Assembly: GCF_000004075.3 (NCBI RefSeq)
Contig: NC_026658.2
Coordinates: 3,658,001 to 3,722,000, forward strand
Origin: Cucumis sativus
Taxonomy: Eukaryota; Streptophyta; Magnoliopsida; Cucurbitales; Cucurbitaceae
Direction of reading: 5' to 3'
DNA length: 64,000 bases
The notes beneath the pieces were generated by a model. It was not told the DNA's origin. It searched no databases and saw only the letters and a program-made list of their open reading frames with translations. The position numbers and the translations under genes are program-made. Positions within the stretch are counted from its first letter, which is position 1. Every line of letters begins with the position of its first letter. Of this stretch, positions 1-8,708 are shown piece after piece.

Positions 1-1382
1 AGATTACAATCTAAAGATTATATTAAAATTTAAAGTGGGATTTAAACTTATATATAAAACAATTAATAAAAGGATAATTGTTCTAGATAGCAATAAATTG
101 AAATTATATATGAAATTTACATAAATAAACTTAGGTGAGCTATTAGAAAATTGGATAGATTTTGCTTTTTTTTTTTCTCTTAACATTAATTTCAATTTTT
201 TAATATTAAAATATGTTCTTTGTAAAAATATATTTTCTTTATTAAAAAAATGGAGGCATGAAAAGTACTTCTATTACCTAACTAAAAGCACTTATCATAA
301 TTAAATAATAAAACATCTATTGATGTTTTTTAATATTACTTTTTTTGTTAATTGTATTTTTTTTATTTTGTTTCATTGAAAGGTTTATTTTAATATTTTA
401 TACTTTTAATTTTGATTGATTTTGTTTTATTTTAACTTTATAAAATTGTTTTTGGTTTATTAGTCAATCGATACTTCAACTAAAATGAACATTTTAAAAG
501 TATATGGGCCAAACATAAATCAAAATTAAAAATACATGGTTTAAAATGAACATTTTAAAAGTATAATATCATCCAAATAAACCATAACGGAAAGTAAATA
601 AAATCAAAATAGCATCTAACTCTTTTTTTTCTTTTCTTGAATTCAAAGTGTTTACCTTGAAAAGATATATCTTAGAATTTATAGTTTCAGGATTTACTAT
701 GAAAAGTATATTGTAGTTAAATTAAGTAATAAATAGAGAAGCTTAACTCAAGTAAATTATTTTATAACAATCTTTTTAGAAGGTTAAGAGTTGAGTATAA
801 TAAATAAAGTACTAAATAAAGAAATAGTGGCATTACACTTATCTACTTGAATGGTATTTAATTATATTTTGTGAGTTTTTTTTTTTTTTGTTCTATTTAA
901 AAAAAAGCCCCATTATTATGTTTAATCTTGAATAAAATAAAAGGTAAAAAAATGTTAAAGTAGAAGAGAATTGTTTAACTAATAAACGCTACCCTCCACT
1001 AATTATGTATATATATATATATAAAGATTGCCACTTCTTGATAGCACTTTCGTTTATAAAGTAAACATGCGTAGGGTTCATAGATTTATTAAATAATGGA
1101 TCCACTCTTACCACCAAAAATATGGGGAATTTAACTTAAGAGTTTGATTTTTCTAATTTGACATCAAAGTTTAAATTTTTAACATAAATTGATAACTTTT
1201 TTGTTTGTGTTCCTCATTTTCTAAAAAACAGATTTGTTTATAACTGAGAAACATTCCTAAAAAAATTAGCTAAAACTGAGAAACAACCAAAATAGTTTCC
1301 ATTCAATGTTTTGCAAGTAGGATTTGTTCTAACGAATTGTGCTATAAATTCATGAAGAAGAAAAAATGAGGGAGGAAAAAAC
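1..1382. other. AT-rich intergenic DNA at the left edge (or intron of the AAA gene)
   Basis: No coding signal is seen. In particular, nothing on the minus strand resembles the second half of a BCS1-type AAA domain, which should follow the exon ending at 1383. The stretch holds a 23-bp exact direct repeat (482-504 and 543-565), a short (TA)n run near 1008-1024, and a segment at about 913-1072 that is duplicated upstream of the AAA gene. It is either 3' flank or part of a long intron whose next exon lies outside the window. Confidence 0.6.
913..1072. repeat. Direct repeat copy A (matches 2532-2691)
   Basis: This roughly 160-bp segment shares long blocks with 2532-2691 in the same orientation: 'aataaaataaaaggtaaaaa', 'ttgtttaactaataaacg', 'ctccactaa' and 'ataaagattgccactt'. 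It differs by small indels and a (TA)n expansion. The two copies flank the AAA-ATPase exon. Confidence 0.8.
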
Positions 1383-2393
1383 CTGAATTTCACGAGTATT
1401 GTTAGAGCGCCAATCGCCCTGTTGGCGGTCCGGCAGCTCAATGGTACAATCAATATCTTCAATGACCAAAATGGATCGATTTCCCGTCGTTAAAAGCAGC
1501 ATTCTCAAATCAGAATCCTGCATCACATTCCCCAATTGCAAATCATAAATATCAAATTTTAAGTAATTCGCCATCGCTGCCACCAAGCTTGATTTTCCTG
1601 TTCCCGGCGGCCCATACAACAAATACCCTCTCTTCCACGCCCTCCCAACTCTCTTATAAAACTCTTTCCTCTTCAAAAACCTATCCAAATCTTCCATCAC
1701 TGCCTTCTTTCCCGCCGCTTCCATCGCCACTGTCTCGAACGTCGCCGGGTGCTCCAAATTCACCGAATCCCATTTCCCACTGTAGCACCCGGCGCTGTTC
1801 ATTGTGTACAGTTTAAGGGTTCTTTCTTGGTCTTTCATGGCTACAGCATGATCGAGAAGAAATGGGATGTAGGAATTGAGGATTTTTTGACGGTGGATTT
1901 TGTTGAACTTTAGCTCGAAGAAACGGCGCTCTGTTTTTGGTGGATACAGAGCATGGCCGTTGTTGGTAATGTTGGGGTTTTTGTCTTGGTCATGGGAATT
2001 TATGCTCCATAATAATGGGATTCCGTCGAAGCAATCAGTTAATTCCTCGCCTTTTTCGAGTCGGAGAGTTGGGTTTTTGTCTTTTGGGGTTTTTGAGATA
2101 CGGAGACGGCCAGTATCGGAGGTGATTTTTGCGGACAGGTAGACCTCCGCGGCGTCGAAGATTTGATTTGGCGAAATTCCGGTGGTCTCTTCGATGACGA
2201 GAGTGAACATAGAGGATTTCGAGTTGAACAGACGACGAACTCCGGCGGCCACGTAGGAGCGAACAGGGGCTGGGATCAGGTCGTTGGCCATTGATCGGAA
2301 TAGCATTATGGAGCCGGCCATGGAGGCGTAAGCAGAGAATAATGACTGAGCTGATGGCATCTCTTTCGTTGAAAACATCTCGGCTGTGGGCAC
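1383..2393 (-). CDS. BCS1-like AAA-ATPase, first exon only (partial or truncated gene)
   Basis: This 337-codon exon encodes the N-terminal two thirds of a plant AAA-ATPase of the BCS1/HSR4/ASD group, related to the mitochondrial complex III chaperone Bcs1. The N-terminus (about residues 18-120) has the hydrophobic segment and AAA-associated region of this family. The AAA core starts near 215, with Walker A GPPGTGKSS at 261-269 and Walker B ILVIEDID at 308-315. The reading frame ends in REIQ followed by a good GT donor at 1382-1381; without splicing only about 10 more residues follow before a stop near 1350. The conserved continuation (xTLSGLLNFIDGLWSS, then sensor and arginine-finger regions) is not found between 1382 and 1. 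So either a long intron leads out of the window or the gene has lost its 3' half. Full-length relatives are about 450-520 residues. The start at 2393 is the first ATG before the conserved N-terminus. Confidence 0.85.
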
Positions 2394-2531
2394 GGTGGTG
2401 ACTGGTGGGAGGATTTACTTCGGGGTGTTTGGGCTATAAGGGAAATTGAGTTTGTTATAAACTTATAAAAAAGAAAAACTCTCACAAAATAACTCATCCA
2501 ATACAAATGTTTAGCAAATTGTCAGAAAACC

Positions 2532-2691
2532 CCTTTTACATTTGATCTTCAATAAAATAAAAGGTAAAAAATTTAAAAGTAAAAGAGAAAACTAAAGGGA
2601 TCAATATTGTTTAACTAATAAACGTTACACTCCACTAAGTACATAAAGATTGCCACTTTTTGCAAGCACTTTCATCTATAAAATAAACATA
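2532..2691. repeat. Direct repeat copy B, just upstream of the AAA-ATPase start
   Basis: This is the partner of the copy at 913-1072. It lies about 140 bp upstream of the AAA-ATPase start codon (the gene reads on the minus strand), so it probably overlaps that gene's promoter. Similarity fades on both sides, giving a unit of about 160-170 bp. Confidence 0.8.
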
Positions 2692-4223
2692 TGTGTGGAA
2701 GTTTGGTAAGTTGAAAAGAGACTCAACCCACAAGTTGTGTTGGCATTGAGCTGCCAAGTCTTAGAGGCGTGACTTTATCTGCCTCTCTCCTCTACAAGGC
2801 ACAACCCAATTCTATTCAACCACACTTCACCATTCCGATCAATACTTGACCAAATTTCCTATAACTCCACACATTCCACAAAGGGATGGTCACGCCCCCT
2901 TAGCACTGTCACTTACGAATTCCACGCATTTGTTTTTGCAAAACAAACAAAAGAGATTAACGTTAATTTCTCCTCAAATAATAGAGTGGAAAGCAAGTCA
3001 TAGACAACTAATTTTCTAATGCTAGTGTTAATTTCGTGGTTGAGGTAATATTATAAATCTAATGTTACTTTCCTCTATTAGCTGATTCGGCAAATCAACA
3101 AAATCATATAGCCTTTTACTTTTTAAGCTAATTAAAGGATGGCACAAAGACTTTATAATTAAAAAAGGTTTTTGTTATTCAATTTTGAAGTCTTTCCCAG
3201 AGTGTGTAGACAAAATAGAGGATTGTTTTAGGGTTTTAGGAGTTTGCATGTGCATTTTGGAATATGCAATTATTGAAAGAGATGAGTGAGAGAGAAAGTT
3301 GAAAATGACCAAAACAAAACAGAACTGTAATTGTATTCTCCATTCAGTATTATCATTATGGTTATGTTGTTGTTGTTGTTATTATTATTATTAACAAAAT
3401 GTTATATTTACTAAGATTTTTTTAGGTTAAATAGGTTGGAATTTGAACATTTCTTTCAAACAAATCTCACCCTAACATATGCATAATTAAACAGGGAGAT
3501 GGGATTAATACAAAATGTCATTTTCAATCTTCTTCTCTCTCACCATTACTTTGGATTTAAATCTTGCTATCTTTAAGTCGAAAAATTGTTTTAAATTATT
3601 TGTTTTGTTTTGAACGAATAAAATTTGAACTAAGTGTACTTAATGTTTATACGGATGAAAGAAAATTAATAATTTACTAATGTAGACTTTTATATATAAA
3701 TGTATTAATTGAGAATTAGAAATTGATAAAGTCAATTACTTATCCAATCCTAATTAATCTAAACATTTTCAACAACCAAAGTTTTAAAATAAAAACATTC
3801 TAGAAATCATTTTAGATTTTAATAATTATTCTCTTTCCTATGATAATAAATAACGGAATTTATATGAAATCCTCTATAAGTTGAAATTTCTCCATCATCC
3901 AATTCTAAACAAAACAATTAAACTGTGAATCAATGTGAAGGGTTGATTAATGTTTATTCTTTCAAAGGTCAAGTCTCCTTTTAAATAATATAAAAACTTG
4001 TGCATACTTTTCTATGATGTGCATGTGCAATTGTTGCTGAGGATTATTTTCTTAACTTTCCGCCATCATGAAAGTATTTTTTTCTCTTGTAATACTCTTA
4101 GCTAACATAAACTTAACTTAATCATACTACTATCATGAGTCCCTATGCCTTCCACCCGTCTTTCATAGCCACTCTACACATTCTTGTAGATCGAGTTAAG
4201 TGAACTTTTGGATGGAATTGCTT

Positions 4224-4265
4224 GTAGTCTTTCAATAAATAAAAGTAGTCTTTCAATAAATAAAA
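4224..4265. repeat. Exact tandem duplication of 21 bp
   Basis: The unit gtagtctttcaataaataaa plus one further a occurs twice head to tail (4224-4244 and 4245-4265) with no mismatch. The unit length is a multiple of three, so it leaves open the minus-strand frame that crosses it. That frame is probably not a gene. Confidence 0.85.
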
Positions 4266-4818
4266 GTAACACATTAGCATCAATGCCTCCTATACAAATG
4301 TTACCCATCAAAGGAATAATATAGCATTTATCTTTTGGACAAATTTTTCTTTGAGTGAATTCCGTATCTTCAAAGCTTTTAATTTCAATTTCATGGATGG
4401 TTAGTTTATTAGAGAATTTTGTATAGGTGATTTTTTTTTTCATTAGCATCATTATAATTAACATATGAAAAATCTAACATTTTGGTTTCATCGAGATGCA
4501 CTATAACATTTTATAATGTATCGACTACCGAGTTAGGGATGACTATGTCTATCATTGCTCTAACGCAATTGTCATCTCTATTCAAAATTTCATTTTTATA
4601 CCCTATATTCATGAGAAAATTAACACAACAAATTGAGAGAAAGAAAATGAAAAAAACAAACAAAACAAAGTAACATATCATTGTTCGCACAAGATTTTCA
4701 GATAAATTTGATTCGTTGAGTTGAATTTGTGTTGATGTTGTATTTTTATTGATTTGATGCGATATGGTTCGATCTCTAGAATTTGATCCATTGATTCTCT
4801 CTCAGTTAAATGTTTACA

Positions 4819-5080
4819 CTTGATTTGGAGAAAGTGGATCACGTGATATTCTTGAAGTTGATTGAACATATGTGCTCGATTTGAGGAAGCGGAGCACGTG
4901 ATGTTCTTGAAATTGATTGAATGTCTTCGCTCGATTTGAGGAAACAGAACACGTGATTTTTTTGAAGTTGGTTGACGCCTATGCTTGATAGGAAAAACAT
5001 AACACATGATGTCGTTCTTGAAGTTGGTTGAACGCCTACGCTTTATTTGAGGAAGTGGAGCACGTGATGTTCTTGAAGTT
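4819..5080. repeat. Five-copy ~56-bp tandem repeat, each copy carrying CACGTG or a derivative
   Basis: The degenerate unit reads roughly gatttgaggaagnggagcac, gtgatgttcttgaagttg, then a variable tail. CACGTG occurs at 4840, 4895, 4950 and 5061, with a decayed CACATG at 5003; spacings are 55, 55, 53 and 58 bp. The array lies inside the candidate LTR, upstream of its TATA-like box. It is not a CRISPR array: the units abut with no unique spacers. Confidence 0.8.
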
Positions 5081-5210
5081 GGAGTCTTGGAAGAAGGCTT
5101 GTATCTTCAAAGAGGGTGGTCGACTTTTGGAGTTATGGAATCTTTTAGCTTTGGTAAGAATTCTCACTAGACCTTAAATTTCTCCCTTTTACAAATGAGG
5201 AGAACTCCTC

Positions 5211-5218
5211 TATTTATA
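5211..5218 (+). promoter_or_regulatory. TATA-like box of the candidate LTR
   Basis: TATTTATA lies within cctctatttatagag, just after a small palindrome (gaggagaactcctc). It is about 145 bp downstream of the last CACGTG repeat, which fits a U3 enhancer-promoter arrangement. Confidence 0.4.
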
Positions 5219-6099
5219 GAGTTATCTCGTGCGTTTTATTGGCTTGAGTTTGGTACCACATGTATTTTGGTCATATTTAGTCTTTGGGTTAAATTAAGCT
5301 CATTGTTGGGCTCGATTGAACTGAGTACAAGTGAATAATATTTAATTGTTTATGAAAACACGTGCCATCATCAGAATTGACCAATTTATGTCTCAATTTT
5401 AATTTGGGACGCATATCAATTTTTTTAATTAGTTCCAAATTTAATTATTTGTATTTTTATCGTTAATTTAATAAATGATGTGACAGTTTGTGATTGTTCT
5501 CAAAATTTCATATTCAACAATCACAATAGGATTATACTAACTATGTGCACCCTAACAAATGCAAAAAGAAAAACAGAGTAGGAAAATGAAGATTTCAAGG
5601 AAGATGATAATTCCTAACACTATGGATTATAAATTTTGATATTAAACTTTGACGTAAAACATAATATTAGATTTGATTTATGGAGACAAGTGATCAATAA
5701 CGTAAAAATATGGTATAGTTGGAAATATAGTTGTAGCTACCTATTTTGATTGATCTTATTTTAATACTACTTTTCCAAAATTTCATTTTCATACATCCTT
5801 TGAGTTCTTTATTGTTAGGGAAGGTTTTTCAAATTATGTCAAAAGGAGAGCATATCCTTAAAGGGCAATATTTTTTGCCTTTATGAACAAAATTGTTTTC
5901 TATCTTTGATATTTTAAAAGAGAAAGTGTGCCCTAAAAAAACAAAAGATCCACAACCCTACAAAATTTCTCAAAGAGTTTTCTTCTTTTTCTTTAACTAA
6001 TTTCTTGAAGTTAAGAGTCTAAAAAAATCCAACTTTTTTTTATTTTATTTTGGAAGTTTATAACAAAAAGAAAGTATATTTATCTCATTAATGTCTTTC

Positions 6100-6660
6100 T
6101 TCTTTCTCTTTTTTATTTATATATATTTCTACCTTTTTTTGTTATTATTGATTTTATGTTCTTTTTACTTTATTGTGTTCATTTATGTGTTTATTTTCTT
6201 TATGTTTTATTTTCTCTATGTTTATTTATTGCTTTAATGTCTTTTTTATTTCTTTTCATTATGTTTATTTTTATATTTATGTATTATTTCTTTTTTTTTT
6301 CATGTATTTATTTATTTATTGCTTAATATTTTCTTCTTCTTTTTTTACTTTATTATGTTTTTTCCTTTTCATATTTATGTACTTCTTTTGTTATTTATTA
6401 TTGCTTAGTATGCTTATTTATTTATTTGTTATGTTTGTTGTATTCGTTTTATGTATTTTATTTTTATTTATTTACTATTCGTTTTATGTATTTTATTTTT
6501 ATTTATTTACTTTTTTTTTGTTTTACATTATGCCCAAATTTATTTATTGCTTAAACATCCATTTTACATTTTTTTTTACTTTATTGTACTTTATTTATTG
6601 CTTTTATATTTATGTTTTTTTAAATATATATTTATTATGTTTTGATTTATTTGTTACATT
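6100..6660. repeat. T-rich low-complexity tract (tttat)n with a perfect 35-bp tandem duplication
   Basis: The plus strand is almost all T with A every few bases (tttatttatttatt and variants). A 35-bp unit beginning tattcgttttatgtatttta is repeated exactly at 6441-6475 and 6476-6510. Long open frames across it encode only Phe/Leu/Tyr/Ile runs and are artefacts of composition. Confidence 0.85.
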
Positions 6661-7732
6661 AATAATTTTTGTTTTATGATCTAAAAACAAGAGAATCTAT
6701 TTTGGATTAGATATATGTGAAAATTTAAAAGATACATTTGTTTAGTTATAATTTTTTTTAAAAAAAGCAACTTATTATTGTAATATTTATTATAATAATA
6801 ATTAGTATTGTTATTTCTATTATTGTTTTTGTTGAAGGGGTGGGCGACAGTTTTGCCGCCCACGGTTTGTTTTCTTTTCTTTTCTTTTATTTTCTCTCTT
6901 TTTTTGCTTTTCCGATTCTGTTTTCTTTTTCTTGATTTCTTTTTTCTTCTTTCTTTTCTTTTTCGTTTCCTTTTCTTTCTTCTCCCATTTTCAACCTAAA
7001 TTTCACTGTTTTGTATATTAGTCTTATGTTTTTCTTTTTTTCTTCTTCTTTGCTTTTCGTTATCCACTCATTCTTTTTATTTTCTTTTCTTGATATTAAT
7101 GCATGTGATAATTTAATTTAGTAATGTTTCATTTTCCTTCCCTTCTCTTTCTTTTTTAAATTTAATGAGGAAATTTAAAAAATTAAAAATTTGGAAGTCT
7201 CGCCTTTTTGTTGGGGCAAGAAACTGTTTTGAATTTGGGAGTTCGAGATCGATCTGTAATATATATATATATATATATATATATTTATTTATTAAAATCT
7301 CAATATATATTTTATGTTTGCTTCATTGTTATTTTCGTATTAAGCTCCATTTTATTTCTTTTTCAAATCTTAAAATCCTTTCTGATCAAATTTTTTAAAA
7401 TGTCTTAAAATTCTTTTACTTCAAAAATCTATTTGTATATAATGTTATACATTTTTGTATGCTTTTCAAATTTCCAAAATTTAATCAATAATTTCATAAG
7501 ATTTTCTAATTAATATTAATAACTTATAACGTTTTCCTTAAACAAAATCCTCCAATGTAATAAAGGAAATCTGAGAGTCTAATTTTTTAGAATTATTGAG
7601 AGTCCAAGATTTGATCCAAAAAAAAAAAAATTTAATTAAAGTTTTTTTAAAAAGTTATTTATTAGAACAATGACGGATTTTGAAAAATCATACTAATTTC
7701 TCACTTTCTTGAAGTGAAAAAGCAATAAATAA

Positions 7733-7736
<4 letters not shown>

Positions 7737-7814
<78 letters not shown>
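7737..7814. repeat. (TA)n microsatellite, about 78 bp
   Basis: This is an uninterrupted alternating TA run, self-complementary and likely length-polymorphic. A shorter one lies at 7259-7284. Confidence 0.95.
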
Positions 7815-7817
<3 letters not shown>

Positions 7818-8204
7818 CTCAATATAGTCTAAATTGATGGAGTTTCTTCCACTTATTTTAGAAAATCGTTGCTTTGAATATGGGAGTAATGAAAGTAAAA
7901 TAAGACGTCGTTTTAAAATGATGTAAAAAAAGAAAATCAAACGATATTTTAAATTTAAGCTTTGAAGGAAAAATGAAAGAAAAAGCATTGACCACCGTTT
8001 TTTGGGTGTTAAGTGGTGCTAACACTTTCTCCTTACACATTTAAGTCTCGAATTCAACTCTATTTTTTGCATACCATTTTTTTACTTTATTAAAATTTAT
8101 TTACTCTAGTTCGCTGTTCAATCACACCGTAAAAAAGATTAGTGACAACTTTTATTTTTGTTTTAAAAGAGACTATTTTGAGGATGTTGGTTAGTGAAAA
8201 TAAA

Positions 8205-8420
8205 CCATGTTGTAAATATTGGTCTATCGAAATCTATCAAAAGATAGATTTTACTACATTTACAATATTTCTAAAATATTGTTATATGTTTAATTATTAT
8301 TTTTAAAATGAGTTAATTATAATTGGGATAGTGGTAAATTTACTCCTTAGATTCAAAATAATCGAATATATAACAATATTTTGAAAAATTCAGGAATATA
8401 GCAAAAGTTTTGAAATTTTA
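8205..8420. repeat. AT-rich dispersed repeat with a ctatc/gatag hairpin
   Basis: A short hairpin (aaatctatc at 8230-8238, gatagattt at 8243-8251) is embedded in 'tttacaatatttc' and 'tatagcaaaag' motifs. Related stretches occur at about 25360-25455 and 44615-44730. From memory, such ctatca/gatag sequences are abundant in cucurbit genomes; here this is only a similarity by eye. Confidence 0.45.
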
Positions 8421-8708
8421 TGAAAAGTTTACTATATTTACAATTTTTGTTTAAACATTGCATCCTTAGTTATCGTTAATTATGATTCATAATTACAATT
8501 TCCCAATTATAATTAGGTTGACATGTTATCCTTCTTTGGGGCAAGAAGAAACCCAATAACACTTGGGGCCTTGTTACAGAAAAAAAGCCCGAAGTTTCAT
8601 GTCTTTGCCTTTCAAAACGGCACCGTATCGGTGTTTATCTACACTGCCAGGCTGATTCCGCTATCATCAACCACTGCGACATCTCTCATCATCGCTGAAG
8701 CTCCGACG

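Larger units (their letters stand above)
2394..4681. other. Intergenic region upstream of the AAA-ATPase gene
   Basis: No gene is recognised. A TATA-like stretch on the minus strand (TTTATAAG and neighbours, about 2453-2470) sits 60-75 bp before the AAA start codon. Direct repeat copy B is at 2532-2691. The 2700-2930 part is less AT-rich than its surroundings but has no open frame of note. A (tgt/tta)n trinucleotide run is at 3364-3392. A 96-codon open frame on the minus strand at 4174-4464 has no recognisable domain and includes a 21-bp tandem duplication. Confidence 0.6.
4682..5519 (+). mobile_element. Candidate solo LTR of an LTR retrotransposon (838 bp)
   Basis: The segment begins TGTTCGCACA and ends TATTCAACA, so it has the TGTT…AACA inverted termini typical of plant LTRs. 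It is flanked by near-identical 5-bp sequences: atcat at 4677-4681 and atcac at 5520-5524, a plausible target-site duplication with one change. Inside, a tandem array with CACGTG motifs (4819-5080) sits upstream of a TATA-like TATTTATA (5211-5218), as in a U3 promoter. No gag or pol frames lie next to it and no second LTR was noticed, hence solo LTR. Assignment to Copia or Gypsy is not possible from this alone. Confidence 0.5.
5520..8708. other. Intergenic low-complexity region upstream of the Era-like gene
   Basis: No gene is seen. It contains a T-rich low-complexity block (about 6100-6660, continuing less strictly to 7100), two TA tracts (7259-7284 and 7737-7814), and a dispersed AT-rich hairpin repeat (8205-8420). 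The frame from 8523 to 8708 is open and in phase with the Era-like start, but it is better read as 5' leader. Confidence 0.6.

Noticed and set aside
1589-2142. Plus-strand frames within the AAA-ATPase exon
   Set aside because: Antisense shadows; the minus-strand frame carries Walker A and B.
4174-4673. Two open frames, 96 and 63 codons, on opposite strands
   Set aside because: No recognisable domain, no splice-supported extension, and the first contains a recent tandem duplication; kept only as a possible relic.
4819-5080. CRISPR-like array
   Set aside because: Units abut with diverged tails rather than identical repeats with unique spacers, and the context is a plant LTR.
6173-6679. 168-codon open frame on the plus strand
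   Set aside because: Almost only Phe, Leu, Tyr and Ile from T-rich low-complexity DNA; no protein-like composition or family.
7701-7988. 95-codon minus-strand frame with an IY repeat
   Set aside because: Produced by the (TA)n microsatellite.
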